DNA of 56,422 bases from Cyclobacteriaceae bacterium (GCA_026129485.1 JAHCHY010000024.1:1-56422), one strand, 5' to 3'. Shown: positions 1 through 9,258, counted from the first letter of the stretch. Program-made: numbers and translations. Notes: generated from the letters alone by a model not told the origin.

Positions 1-58
1 ACAATTCTTTAAACCTGAAGCAATGTGGTAACTTTTTTTTATCGACAAGCTATGCACA

Positions 59-1099
59 TCATTTTGTGGCCGGAAGTATCCAGCCGTCATCGTTGATTTT
101 CAGCGTGCTTTCCGGAAAATCTTCTCGTGTTAACTGTTGAATTCGTTTCAACACCTGTTTTTCATTATCCACCCGCACATACGACCGGAAAACCTGATTG
201 GTGGAGGTGATATGGGCCTTCAGAAATTCACCGGCAGGTGTGGCGTACACCTTAATAATTGGAGCGAGGCCGTTTACACCGCTTACATTTATTCCGCTGT
301 AGGTACAGAAATTACCAAGGCTGTACGCAATAAACCTGTTTTTGTAAACCTCTACCGCGCGCGTAACGTGCGGCCCGTGCCCGAAGATAATATCAGCACC
401 GGCATCAATTAATTGATGGGCAAACTCATATACATTGCCGCGGTTTTCTCCATAAAAGATCTCGTTTTTGCGGGGCACGTGCTGGTGTTGCGGGCCTTCG
501 GCCCCGCCATGAAAGGAAACGATCACCACATCGCTTATGGAATCAAGCTTTTGAACTATCGCCTTTGCTGTGGGCAGGTCATTCAGGTTCAGGCATCCGC
601 TGTTGGGAGCAAAGGCGGTAAATCCGTAACGCACGCTATCTTTTTCAAATACCACATAGGGTGTTGTGGTTAAGCCGGCATGGTAGATGCCCGCCTGGTC
701 AAGAGTCTTCATGCTGCTGCGCCTGCCGGCATCGCCAAAATCGCCTGCATGGTTATTGGCTAAGCTCATTACATCAAACCCGGCTGCGGCCAGGTTATCG
801 GCATATTTTACAGGGCTGCGAAACACATAGCATACTTTCGGGTCGCGGCAGGTCTTGGCGGTTCCGCCTTCATCCAGTAGCACACCCTCCAGGTTCCCCA
901 TCGTTACATCTGCATTTTGCAGAATGGCGGCTACTTCTTTAAAAAGCTCCGTGCCATCAGCAGGGGGCAGGCCACCCTTATCGGGATAATTGGTACCCAT
1001 CATAATATCGCCTACGCCAATTACAGTAATGGTATCTTTCTTTTGTGAAAAACCAGCGCTTGCTACAAGCAGGCCGATAAGTATGAAAACAGCACGCAT
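59..1099 (-). CDS. CapA family (PGA_cap) metallophosphatase-fold protein, secreted
   Basis: 346 residues from the chosen ATG. An in-frame ATG 15 codons upstream is possible, but the signal peptide (MRAVFILIGLLVASAGFSQ) begins cleanly at this one. The mature part shows the CapA/PgsA pattern of a calcineurin-like fold: VGDIMMG near the start, GNLEG, ANNHAGDFG, a His-rich SFHGG...HQHVP stretch, and GHGPHV followed by YSLGNF. Relatives are linked to poly-gamma-glutamate or capsule synthesis, but most Bacteroidota members are uncharacterised exported proteins, so the substrate is unknown. It is the last minus-strand gene before the left edge. The family call is firm and the cellular role is not. 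Confidence 0.85.
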   Translation of the reverse strand: MRAVFILIGLLVASAGFSQKKDTITVIGVGDIMMGTNYPDKGGLPPADGTELFKEVAAILQNADVTMGNLEGVLLDEGGTAKTCRDPKVCYVFRSPVKYADNLAAAGFDVMSLANNHAGDFGDAGRRSSMKTLDQAGIYHAGLTTTPYVVFEKDSVRYGFTAFAPNSGCLNLNDLPTAKAIVQKLDSISDVVIVSFHGGAEGPQHQHVPRKNEIFYGENRGNVYEFAHQLIDAGADIIFGHGPHVTRAVEVYKNRFIAYSLGNFCTYSGINVSGVNGLAPIIKVYATPAGEFLKAHITSTNQVFRSYVRVDNEKQVLKRIQQLTREDFPESTLKINDDGWILPATK

Positions 1100-1164
1100 A
1101 AATTCTGAATGGAAAGGGCTGCAAATAAAGGCAACGTAAAACAAATAGGCAAAATGATGAGAAT

Positions 1165-2124
1165 TTAATCGAGCGAGCTTACAGACTGGCTTCCGATTTC
1201 AATCAGCTTTTCATATTCCTGGTTCTTTAAATCGCGCTGGAAGAAATTGATCGGGTTTACGTAAGTTCCGTTATACAGTACTTCATAATGCAGGTGTGGG
1301 CCAACCGAAGTTCCGGTATTGCCTACGTAACCAATTACCTGGCCACGCTTAACTTTTTCGCCTGCATAAACAATAAACTTGGTCATGTGTCCATAGCGGG
1401 TTTGCAAACCAAAACCATGATCAACAAACACCATGTTGCCTAACGTTTCTGAGTATTGGGCGATTCTAACAGTACCATCGCCAGTAGCATAAATAGGCGC
1501 ACCGGCAGGCGCTGTAAAATCCAGGCCATTATGCGGCCTTACGTAACCCAGCAGCGGGTGCAGGCGCAATCCGAAAAGTGTATGCAGGTGCTTCAAATCT
1601 TTATTGCTTACCGGCTGAATAGCCGGCCGTGAAGCCCACATCTTCTCTTTCTTTTCAAGCTCGTCCTGCAATTGCTTTAAAGATTGTGCTTCAATGTCCA
1701 ACCGGTTCTTCAATTTTTCAGCTTTGTCATAAGCTGTGCGCACTAATGGGTATAAAATTGATTCACTGGTCTTTTCTCGTCCACCCACACCGGCTTCGCG
1801 CTGCGACTGATCCAACGGATCAAGATCCAGGATTACGCGGTAGTTATGATCATCATTATGTTCCAGCGCACGGAGTTGGTCAGATGTGCGATCAAGCTGC
1901 TTGTACAAAACCTGCCACTCGGTTTTCAATTCCTGGTTGCGGTGTGCCAGCAGCGTTTCATCTACATGCGGATAACGCGAATTAAAGTAGACCAGCCCGG
2001 CAACGCCAATTAAGAACGAAATACCTAAAAACCGGAGCAGCCGTTTGGCAGCCGCTTTGGGCGATACAAATACAGGTTCGTATTTACAGGTTTTCTCGTT
2101 GTATATGTATCGCATCCGCGCCAT
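1165..2124 (-). CDS. M23 family metallopeptidase (LytM domain), membrane-anchored
   Basis: 319 residues. A short basic N-terminus with the pattern MxRxxYxYxxKTxxYE precedes one transmembrane helix (about residues 32-50), then a coiled-coil-like linker, then a C-terminal LytM domain. Zinc ligands are visible as HNGLD (H-x3-D, about residue 200) and HLHYE (about 278). The family cleaves peptidoglycan cross-bridges; active ligands suggest a real endopeptidase rather than a divisome scaffold. Its start codon overlaps the stop of the paralogous upstream gene by one base (TAATG on the minus strand), so the two are probably translationally coupled. Specificity cannot be read from sequence. Confidence 0.9.
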   Translation of the reverse strand: MARMRYIYNEKTCKYEPVFVSPKAAAKRLLRFLGISFLIGVAGLVYFNSRYPHVDETLLAHRNQELKTEWQVLYKQLDRTSDQLRALEHNDDHNYRVILDLDPLDQSQREAGVGGREKTSESILYPLVRTAYDKAEKLKNRLDIEAQSLKQLQDELEKKEKMWASRPAIQPVSNKDLKHLHTLFGLRLHPLLGYVRPHNGLDFTAPAGAPIYATGDGTVRIAQYSETLGNMVFVDHGFGLQTRYGHMTKFIVYAGEKVKRGQVIGYVGNTGTSVGPHLHYEVLYNGTYVNPINFFQRDLKNQEYEKLIEIGSQSVSSLD

Positions 2125-3098
2125 TAATCCAACGATTGGTTTTGCTTGCGCGACAGGTTAACCAGTATCTCATACTGGTCGGACGAAATGCCCTCCATAA
2201 AAAATTTAACCGGGTCGAGGTTAACACCGTTTTTGATGACCTCGTAATGCAGGTGCGGTGCTATAGAGCCACCGGTGCTGCCCACAGTGCCCATACGCTG
2301 GCCTTTTTCAATCTTCTGGCCAGTTCGTACTTCTATTTCTTCCAGATGCGAATAGCGGGTAATATATCCGTTACCATGATCAACCTCGATATAGTTTCCG
2401 TAACCCGCCACAAGTTCACTTCTTTTGGTAATCAGCACGCGGCCGGGCGCTGTGGCCAATACAGCGGTACCGCGCGGAGAGGCAATGTCCACACCATCAT
2501 GGTGATATTTGCCTTTGTGAAACGGGTTGATCCGCATTCCATATCCTGATACTAATTTTTCAAGCTCAAAATTTTCAATTGGGGCAATAGACGGTGTAGC
2601 CATAAGCGCAGGCATATCCGGGCGGCCCACGCTCGCCTTCAGGCTGAAAAAATGGTTACCGCCACGGGCAGATTGAATCAGCTCGGTAAACCGGTTACCC
2701 AATTGCGTTACCGACTCGTTGAATTCGTCCGCATCTGAAACCAGTATCTCTTCGCGTTCCGGTAATACCTGGTTGTTGCCGGTATTGCGTGCCTGGGTTT
2801 CAAATAATTTTTGGTAGAGCAATAAATCCTGTTGCTTAAGCTCGTTCAGTTGCCGGTTCGATTCTGATATTTGAGCTGTAAGCACAACCTTGTGCTCAGC
2901 TAAGGCGCGGTTCTCAGCCCGCAGTTGTTTTTCAAGAGGCGTATCAATAATGAAGTTTTGCAAAAACAGCAGGGCTGCAAAAAACACGAGGCCAAAAACA
3001 AGATAGCCCGTTATGCCCATGATGAGCCGCACCACCGAAAACCGGGTGCGTTCATAACGTAACGTTTTGAGGTTGTAGTAAAATTTTGTCCTCGACAT
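2124..3098 (-). CDS. M23 family metallopeptidase (LytM domain), paralogue of the next gene
   Basis: 324 residues from the second in-frame ATG. An ATG 8 codons upstream exists, but starting at MSRTKFYYNLKT aligns with the N-terminus of the paralogue at 1165-2124 (MARMRYIYNEKT). One transmembrane helix follows at about 27-50, then a coiled coil (residues 60-110) rich in Q, E and L, and a LytM domain with HDGVD and HLHYE zinc ligands intact. It is the first gene of a two-gene unit divergent from alaS. Proximity of M23 peptidases to alaS is common in Bacteroidota, as I recall it. Likely role: envelope peptidoglycan remodelling. Confidence 0.88.
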   Translation of the reverse strand: MSRTKFYYNLKTLRYERTRFSVVRLIMGITGYLVFGLVFFAALLFLQNFIIDTPLEKQLRAENRALAEHKVVLTAQISESNRQLNELKQQDLLLYQKLFETQARNTGNNQVLPEREEILVSDADEFNESVTQLGNRFTELIQSARGGNHFFSLKASVGRPDMPALMATPSIAPIENFELEKLVSGYGMRINPFHKGKYHHDGVDIASPRGTAVLATAPGRVLITKRSELVAGYGNYIEVDHGNGYITRYSHLEEIEVRTGQKIEKGQRMGTVGSTGGSIAPHLHYEVIKNGVNLDPVKFFMEGISSDQYEILVNLSRKQNQSLD

Positions 3099-3168
3099 GT
3101 GTGGGGTAACAAAAAATTTCAAAGCCTTGGCTTCACCACGATCAGCAACTCGAAAATCAAACCTTTCA

Positions 3169-3199
3169 TTTCAAAATGAACCCAAGCGGGTTAATTTTG
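3169..3199 (+). promoter_or_regulatory. Putative alaS promoter
   Basis: TAATTTTG at 3192-3199 is an exact match to the Bacteroidota -7 box TAnnTTTG. TTTC at 3169-3172, 19 nt upstream, matches the -33 TTTG with one mismatch. It would give a leader of about 70 nt before the alaS ATG at 3276. Pattern match only. Confidence 0.4.
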
Positions 3200-3275
3200 T
3201 GGTTTAACCGGGCTTCAAAACCTTAAATGTAGGTAAAAACCCCGGTTATCAAAAGTTAAAATAGGCTTAGATTTA

Positions 3276-5984
3276 ATGGATTCAGCATCAATCAGACGAA
3301 CGTTCCTCGATTTTTTTGAGAAAAAGGGCCACAAAATAGTGCCTTCAGCTCCTCTTGTACTCAAGAACGACCCCACCTTGCTCTTTACCAACTCGGGCAT
3401 GGTGCAGTTTAAAGATTACTTTCTGGGCAACAGCGTACCCAAGCATAAGCGCATTGCCGATACACAAAAATGTCTTCGCGTAAGCGGCAAGCATAACGAC
3501 CTCGAAGATGTGGGGTTTGATACCTACCACCACACCATGTTCGAGATGTTAGGCAACTGGAGCTTTGGCGATTACTTTAAACAGGAAGCTATTGCCTGGG
3601 CGTGGGAATTGCTGACCGAAGAATACAAGCTGCCCAAAGACCGCCTTTATGTTACCGTGTTTGGTGGCGATAAAAACGATAACCTGCCGGTAGATGAAGA
3701 AGCTAAAGAGTTGTGGAAGCAGTTTGTAAGCGAAGACCGGATTATTCACGGCATTAAGAAAGATAACTTCTGGGAGATGGGTGAGCAGGGCCCTTGCGGC
3801 CCGTGCTCTGAAATTCATATTGACCTGCGGCCTGAAGAAGAATTAAGGCAGAAGCCCGGAAAAGAATTAGTGAACAGCGATCACCCGCAAGTGGTGGAAA
3901 TCTGGAACCTCGTGTTTATCCAGTTTAACCGGTTGGCATCGGGAGCATTGGAACCGTTGCCCGATAAGCATGTGGATACGGGCATGGGTTTCGAGCGTTT
4001 GTGCATGGCCATACAAGGCAAGACATCGAATTATGATACCGATGTGTTTACTCCGTTGATAGATTTTATTGCGAAAGAAGCAGGTGTTACCTATACCGGT
4101 TCAACTCCGGGCAAAGGATCGGCACATGAAAAGCAAGATATTGCTATACGTGTAATGGCTGATCATATTCGTGCGGTTGCTTTTACCATTGCCGATGGTC
4201 AGTTACCCAGTAACACCGGTGCCGGTTATGTTATCAGAAGGATATTGCGCAGAGCGGTGCGTTACGGATTTTCGTATCTCAACTTCAAGGAACCATTCCT
4301 GCACAAGCTGGTGCCCATTCTGGCTAACCAGTTGAAAGATGTGTTCCCTGAATTGTACCAGCAACAGGATTATGTAGGTCGTGTGATATTGGAAGAGGAG
4401 GTTTCGTTTTTGAGGACTTTAGAAACTGGTCTTCAGAATTTAGATAATTGGTTAGAGAAGACACTTTATATTGCTAAAAATGCTCCTCGTGTAATGGGGC
4501 TTGGCGACCACGAAGGTATTCCGATAATACATGGAGCCAAGATTTTTAATTTATACGACACTTACGGTTTCCCGAAAGATCTAACGCTTCTTATACTACG
4601 TGAAAAGGGGTTGATACAATTTTTGAAGAGCGATTGGGAGATTGAATTTGAAAAATGGATGGCCAAACAGAAATCCCGTTCCAAAGCAGATGCCACCAAA
4701 GAAACCGGTGATTGGATTTTGGTTGGCGATGATGTGAAGACGGAATTTATCGGTTACGAGCACCTTACTGCCGAAGCTAAAATTGTCAAGTATCGTAAGG
4801 TAAAACAGAAGAATAAAGAATCGTATCAATTAGTATTCGATAAAACTCCTTTCTATGCCGAAAGCGGTGGCCAGGTGGGCGATACCGGTTTTATCGAAAC
4901 AGCCAATGAGAAAATTGCCATTACCGATACCAAAAAAGAAAACGAGCTGATTGTTCATTATACCGATACCATCCCGGCCAATCTATCAGCCACGTTTTTT
5001 GTTTCGGTAAACGAGAGCAAACGCAGGCAAACCATGAACAACCACTCGGCCACGCACCTGCTGCATGCAGCCTTGCGTCAGGTGTTGGGTAAGCACGTAG
5101 AGCAAAAAGGTTCGTTGGTAAACGATAAAATATTGCGTTTCGACTTTTCGCACTTTGCGGCCATGACTGCTGAAGAAGTTGAGAAAGTAGAAACAATCGT
5201 TAATCAGAAAATCCGCGAGAACATTGAATTGAACGAGCAGCGCAACGTGCCGTTGGAAAAAGCAAAGTCGATGGGCGCAATGGCTTTGTTTGGCGAAAAG
5301 TATGGTGAGTTTGTTCGCGTAATTACGTTTGACCCTAAATTCTCCGTGGAGCTGTGCGGAGGTACGCACGTACCGTTTACCGGGAATATCGGGTTATTCA
5401 AGATCGTTTCAGAAAGCTCGGTAGCGGCCGGTGTGCGCAGGATTGAAGCGGTTACGGCCGAAGGAGCGCAGCAGTTTGTAAATGATAACCTGAATTTACT
5501 GAGCGAAGTAAAAGCTGTTTTAAAAAATCCGAAAGACGTACTGGCTTCGGCCCGTTCGTTAATGGAAGAAAAGCATGCGCTGGAGAAAAAATTAGAGGCA
5601 TTGTATCAGCAGCAGGCCAATGTGTTGAAAGATGAGCTTGCCCGCAAGGCAACAAAATCGAACGGCCATACTTTAATTGCCGAGAAAGTGAGCGTGCCTA
5701 ATGCCGAGGCGCTAAAGAACATCGCGTATGCGTTGCGCAACCAGTTTGATGATTTGCTGCTGGTGCTGGCTGCCGATGTGGACGGTAAGCCCCAGGTTGC
5801 TGTTATGTTAGGTGAAAAGCTGGAAGCAACCAAAAAATACCATGCCGGTAATCTGGTAAAAGAGCTGGCTAAAGAAATTGAAGGCGGTGGCGGTGGTCAG
5901 TCTTTCTTTGCTACGGCTGGTGGTAAAAAATTAGAGAGGTTAAATAGTGTTTTGATAAAAGCAAAGGAGTTGCTAAATTATTAA
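3276..5984 (+). CDS. alaS: Alanine--tRNA ligase
   Basis: 902 residues, full length for bacterial AlaRS. It charges tRNA-Ala with alanine in the cytoplasm. The class II catalytic core is at the N-terminus (FFEKKGH, TLLFTNSGMVQFK, GEQGPCGPCSEIH). The editing domain shows HSATH near residue 595 and CGGTH near 690. A C-terminal coiled coil and DHHA1-like domain end in GGGGGQ...A. The linker around residues 370-470 is unusual: it reads NAPRVMGLGDHEGIPIIHG before the conserved LYDTYGFP, and its DNA is about 38% GC against 43-52% in sampled flanking lines. It is the first gene of a plus-strand run with the toxin-antitoxin pair and gatB. Confidence 0.98.
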   Translation: MDSASIRRTFLDFFEKKGHKIVPSAPLVLKNDPTLLFTNSGMVQFKDYFLGNSVPKHKRIADTQKCLRVSGKHNDLEDVGFDTYHHTMFEMLGNWSFGDYFKQEAIAWAWELLTEEYKLPKDRLYVTVFGGDKNDNLPVDEEAKELWKQFVSEDRIIHGIKKDNFWEMGEQGPCGPCSEIHIDLRPEEELRQKPGKELVNSDHPQVVEIWNLVFIQFNRLASGALEPLPDKHVDTGMGFERLCMAIQGKTSNYDTDVFTPLIDFIAKEAGVTYTGSTPGKGSAHEKQDIAIRVMADHIRAVAFTIADGQLPSNTGAGYVIRRILRRAVRYGFSYLNFKEPFLHKLVPILANQLKDVFPELYQQQDYVGRVILEEEVSFLRTLETGLQNLDNWLEKTLYIAKNAPRVMGLGDHEGIPIIHGAKIFNLYDTYGFPKDLTLLILREKGLIQFLKSDWEIEFEKWMAKQKSRSKADATKETGDWILVGDDVKTEFIGYEHLTAEAKIVKYRKVKQKNKESYQLVFDKTPFYAESGGQVGDTGFIETANEKIAITDTKKENELIVHYTDTIPANLSATFFVSVNESKRRQTMNNHSATHLLHAALRQVLGKHVEQKGSLVNDKILRFDFSHFAAMTAEEVEKVETIVNQKIRENIELNEQRNVPLEKAKSMGAMALFGEKYGEFVRVITFDPKFSVELCGGTHVPFTGNIGLFKIVSESSVAAGVRRIEAVTAEGAQQFVNDNLNLLSEVKAVLKNPKDVLASARSLMEEKHALEKKLEALYQQQANVLKDELARKATKSNGHTLIAEKVSVPNAEALKNIAYALRNQFDDLLLVLAADVDGKPQVAVMLGEKLEATKKYHAGNLVKELAKEIEGGGGGQSFFATAGGKKLERLNSVLIKAKELLNY

Positions 5985-6007
5985 TTTAGTATAAATGTTG
6001 ACATTTT

Positions 6008-6223
6008 ATGACACAACTAACTATAGAGATAAGCGACAATAAAACCCTTAAGCTAATCGAAGATCTGGTTGATCTTAAACTGATTAAAGTACTTAAGGGG
6101 AAGCCTATGAAAAACAAAAAAAGATTGTCGGAACGTCTTGCCGGCAGTCTTTCGGCAGCACAGGCAAAAGTGCTTGATACAGAGTTAAAGAAATTGCGGA
6201 AGGAATGGGAAAGGGATATTTAA
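6008..6223 (+). CDS. Putative antitoxin of a PIN-domain toxin-antitoxin pair
   Basis: 71 residues, highly charged, with a short N-terminal beta-type segment (LTIEISDN) and a basic/amphipathic C-terminal helix rich in K, R and E. It resembles the small VapB-like or DUF2281-like antitoxins found before PIN toxins, but I cannot name the family. Its last 19 nt overlap the toxin start, a hallmark of such pairs. The antitoxin would bind the toxin and repress its own operon. Base composition is AT-rich compared with alaS and gatB. The call rests mainly on context. Confidence 0.6.
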   Translation: MTQLTIEISDNKTLKLIEDLVDLKLIKVLKGKPMKNKKRLSERLAGSLSAAQAKVLDTELKKLRKEWERDI

Positions 6224-6582
6224 TTGATACAAACGTTATTATAGATTTTTCTGCCAATCGCATTCCTGCTCCGGGAAAGAAATTATTGTCGGATTGCCTG
6301 GATAATGCCCCTGTGATTTCAGTAATTATGAAGATTGAACTATTGGGCTTTCCGATTGTTACATCTGCTATTACAGATTTGGTTAAGTCTTCTTTGATTA
6401 TTGGATTAACTGATGAAATTGTCGAAAAGACCATTCAAATAAGAAAGCAATACAAAGTTAAGTTGCCCGATGCCATAATAGCGGCAACGAGTATAGTGTC
6501 GGATTTAACTTTACTATCAAGAAATTCATCTGATTTTAAAAAGATCAAAGTTTTAAATTATCTGGATTTGTTCCAGCTCTGA
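6205..6582 (+). CDS. PIN-domain ribonuclease toxin (VapC-like)
   Basis: 125 residues. The PIN acidic residues are visible: D8 in YLIDTNVIID, E45 in MKIELLG, D89 in KLPDAIIAAT, and the terminal LLSRNSSDF (D110). PIN toxins are Mg-dependent RNases, usually cleaving tRNA or rRNA, and are held inactive by the antitoxin. The ATG lies inside the antitoxin gene (19-nt overlap). The pair sits between alaS and gatB, two translation genes, and is AT-rich, consistent with acquisition by transfer. Whether it is active is unknown, but no key residue is missing. Confidence 0.8.
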   Translation: MGKGYLIDTNVIIDFSANRIPAPGKKLLSDCLDNAPVISVIMKIELLGFPIVTSAITDLVKSSLIIGLTDEIVEKTIQIRKQYKVKLPDAIIAATSIVSDLTLLSRNSSDFKKIKVLNYLDLFQL

Positions 6583-6591
6583 TGGATTTTT

Positions 6592-8043
6592 ATGACCGCT
6601 AATGTAAACGATAAATACACGGTTGTAATCGGGCTTGAAGTTCATGCCCAGCTACAAACGCAAAGCAAAATCTATAATTCCGATTCGGCTGCGTATGGCG
6701 GGTCGCCCAATTCACACGTAAGTGTAATTACGCTGGCGCATCCGGGTACGCTGCCCAGGCTCAATCGCAAGGCTGCCGAGTTTGCCATCAAGATGGGGCT
6801 GGCGTGCAACTCCGGGATTTCGCGCTACCAGATATTTGATCGCAAGAATTATTTCTACCCGGATCTGCCGAAAGGCTACCAGCTTACACAGGACAGAACC
6901 CCGATCTGCAAAGGCGGATTTATTACCATTACCACCAAAGCGGGTGAGCGTAGCATTCCGCTCAATCGCATTCACATTGAAGAAGATGCAGGCAAATCCA
7001 TTCACTTGGACAATGAACCGGATACGTTAATTGATTTCAACAGGGCCGGTGTGCCGCTGATTGAAATTGTAACCGAGCCCGCATTGCGCAGCTCAGAGGA
7101 AGCGGCCGCATTAATGACCGAAATCCGCAGGCTGGTACGTTACCTCGAAATTTGTGATGGCAACATGGAAGAAGGTTCGCTTCGCTGCGATGCCAACGTT
7201 TCGCTTATGCTGAAAGATGCGAAAGAATATGGTAAGAAAGTGGAGATCAAAAACATGAACTCCATGCGCCATGTGCAGCGGGCAGTAGATTATGAGGTGG
7301 AAAGACAAACGGCCATCTTGGAAAAAGGAGAGCAAGTGATTTCCGAAACGCGCACGTTTGATGCCAATACCGGTGAAACATACGGTATGCGTACCAAGGA
7401 AGAGCTGAACGATTACCGGTATTTCCCGGATCCTGATCTCAGTCCGCTGGAAGTTTCTGAAGAATGGTTGAATTCGATAAAAGCTTCCATGCCTGAGCTG
7501 CCGCGCGAGCTGAAAGAAAAATTGGTTTCGAAATACAAATTGCCGGAATACGATGCCAAAGTGCTTACTCAATCGAAAGAATTAGCGCAGTATTTTGAAG
7601 CAGCCGGTTCCTTCACCTCGAATTTTAAAGCGGTTTCCAATTGGTTGATGGGGCCTGTTAAGTCATACCTGAATGAAAAGGGAATAGAGGCCGACCAGTT
7701 GCCGGTTGCTCCGCAGGTACTGGCCCAGGTAATCGAGCTGGTAGATTCCGGTAAAATAAGCTTTGCAGCCGCTTCTCAAAAGTTGTTTCCGGAATTGATT
7801 TTAAGTCCCCATATTAAACCTGCTGAGCTTGCCCAAGAACTAAACCTGGTGCAGGACAGCGATCCGGATTCGTTGTTACCGGTAGTGGAACAGATTATGA
7901 AGGAATTTCCGTTAAAGGTGGAAGAATACAGGAATGGCCGCAAGGCTATTCTTACCATGTTTATGGGCGAAGCCATGAAGCGTACCAAGGGCAAGGCCGA
8001 TCCGAAACGGGTGAATGAATTGTTTTTACAAAAACTAAGCTGA
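6592..8043 (+). CDS. gatB: Asp-tRNA(Asn)/Glu-tRNA(Gln) amidotransferase subunit B
   Basis: 483 residues, normal for GatB. It opens with YTVVIGLEVHAQLQTQSKIY and carries the family pattern of RKNYFYPDLPKGYQ, IHIEEDAGKSIH, DFNRAGVPLIEIVTEP and DYRYFPDPDL. The C-terminal YqeY-like tail domain is complete. It is the kinase/tRNA-binding subunit of GatCAB, which amidates misacylated Glu-tRNA(Gln) or Asp-tRNA(Asn). gatA and gatC are not in this window. The ATG at 6592 is 9 nt after the toxin stop, and the next gene follows after 14 nt, so transcription is probably shared. Confidence 0.97.
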   Translation: MTANVNDKYTVVIGLEVHAQLQTQSKIYNSDSAAYGGSPNSHVSVITLAHPGTLPRLNRKAAEFAIKMGLACNSGISRYQIFDRKNYFYPDLPKGYQLTQDRTPICKGGFITITTKAGERSIPLNRIHIEEDAGKSIHLDNEPDTLIDFNRAGVPLIEIVTEPALRSSEEAAALMTEIRRLVRYLEICDGNMEEGSLRCDANVSLMLKDAKEYGKKVEIKNMNSMRHVQRAVDYEVERQTAILEKGEQVISETRTFDANTGETYGMRTKEELNDYRYFPDPDLSPLEVSEEWLNSIKASMPELPRELKEKLVSKYKLPEYDAKVLTQSKELAQYFEAAGSFTSNFKAVSNWLMGPVKSYLNEKGIEADQLPVAPQVLAQVIELVDSGKISFAAASQKLFPELILSPHIKPAELAQELNLVQDSDPDSLLPVVEQIMKEFPLKVEEYRNGRKAILTMFMGEAMKRTKGKADPKRVNELFLQKLS

Positions 8044-8057
8044 TAAACCGAAAGCGT

Positions 8058-9179
8058 ATGAAAAAGTTAGTTGGTAGTGTGGTGATGATGGTGGCGCTGG
8101 CTGCGTGCAGCGAAAAGAAGCCGGGTTGGGAAATTACCCTTTCCGGGAAAGTCGGGTTTCCACAGGCGGGCGAAATTTCGGTGAAGGAGCTGAAGCAGGA
8201 TGATACCGGTATTTCAGATACCATTAAGCTTAAAGCGGATTATACATTTTCCAAAAAGCTTTGGTTGACCGAGCCCGGGTATTACCAGGTCAACTTCTAT
8301 AATAAGCAAGTGGTTACCCTGATTCTGGATAAGAGCGATGTTGCGGTAAACGTGGATGGAAACAATCCCGGTGGTTTTGCAGAGATAAAAGGCTCTCCGG
8401 ACCAGGATCTGATCGCCAAAGTGCAGCAAATGATGAGCAACCTGCAAACCGCCCCGGAGCTATCACAACTGGAAATGGAGTTTATGCAGGCATCGGCTCA
8501 GCAAAACCAGGCGCGGGTTGAGGAGCTGCAACAGGAATACTTAGACCTGATGGACCGGGGCTTTGTGCAAGTGGCTGATGTTATCCGGGAAGAGCCACCC
8601 TCTTTGGCGGTGCTCAATCTCTTGCAGCAAAATGTGCTGGATAAAGATAAGTTCTTCGATTTGTATGTAAGCACAGCCGAAAAGTTTAAAAAGCAGTGGC
8701 CCGATTCGCGCTACACCAAAGAGTTTACCGAGATGGTGGACAAGATGAAAATCACGGCAGTAGGGCAGACTGCACCGGAGATTGATTTGCCCAACCCGGA
8801 AGGTGTGTCAACCAAGCTTTCATCATTACGCGGTAAGTATGTGCTGATCGATTTTTGGGCAAAATGGTGTGGCCCGTGCAGGCGCGAAAACCCGAACGTG
8901 GTTAAAGCGTACCATAAATTCAAGGACAGGGGCTTCGAAGTATTTGGTGTGTCGCTTGATCGTACGCACCAGGACTGGGTACAGGCTATTGCGGAAGATG
9001 GCCTGGTGTGGACGCAGGTTTCGGATTTGAAATACTTTGAATCGCAGGCTGCACAGGATTATAACATCAACGCTATTCCGTTCTCAATCTTGATCGACCC
9101 GCAGGGAAAGATTGTAGCCAAGGATTTGCGCGGACTGGCTTTGGATAAGAAGCTGGAGGAAGTGTTGGGAACGATGTAA
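8058..9179 (+). CDS. TlpA-like thiol-disulfide oxidoreductase lipoprotein with DUF4369 domain
   Basis: 373 residues. The signal peptide ends in a lipobox (VALAAC, Cys17), so it is a lipoprotein facing the periplasm. Residues of about 25-115 resemble the DUF4369 beta domain common in Bacteroidota, followed by a helical linker. The AhpC/TSA-thioredoxin domain (about 235-373) contains WCGPC around residue 270 and a cis-Pro region (NINAIPFSILID). It would reduce periplasmic disulfides, as in cytochrome c maturation or redox stress. The electron donor is not encoded nearby. A strong bidirectional terminator follows. Confidence 0.9.
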   Translation: MKKLVGSVVMMVALAACSEKKPGWEITLSGKVGFPQAGEISVKELKQDDTGISDTIKLKADYTFSKKLWLTEPGYYQVNFYNKQVVTLILDKSDVAVNVDGNNPGGFAEIKGSPDQDLIAKVQQMMSNLQTAPELSQLEMEFMQASAQQNQARVEELQQEYLDLMDRGFVQVADVIREEPPSLAVLNLLQQNVLDKDKFFDLYVSTAEKFKKQWPDSRYTKEFTEMVDKMKITAVGQTAPEIDLPNPEGVSTKLSSLRGKYVLIDFWAKWCGPCRRENPNVVKAYHKFKDRGFEVFGVSLDRTHQDWVQAIAEDGLVWTQVSDLKYFESQAAQDYNINAIPFSILIDPQGKIVAKDLRGLALDKKLEEVLGTM

Positions 9180-9200
9180 TTTGTAATACTTCCTTTTTTA

Positions 9201-9240
9201 AAAAATGCTCCTGTCTTCTATGGGCAGGAGCATTTTTTTT
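9201..9240. terminator. Bidirectional intrinsic terminator
   Basis: A 9-bp perfect stem (ATGCTCCTG at 9205-9213 with CAGGAGCAT at 9225-9233) is flanked by A5 on the left and T8 on the right, so it works in both directions. It separates the plus-strand TlpA-like gene from the convergent minus-strand M56 gene. Confidence 0.9.
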
Positions 9241-9258
9241 ATTAAGGGGGGAATGAGA

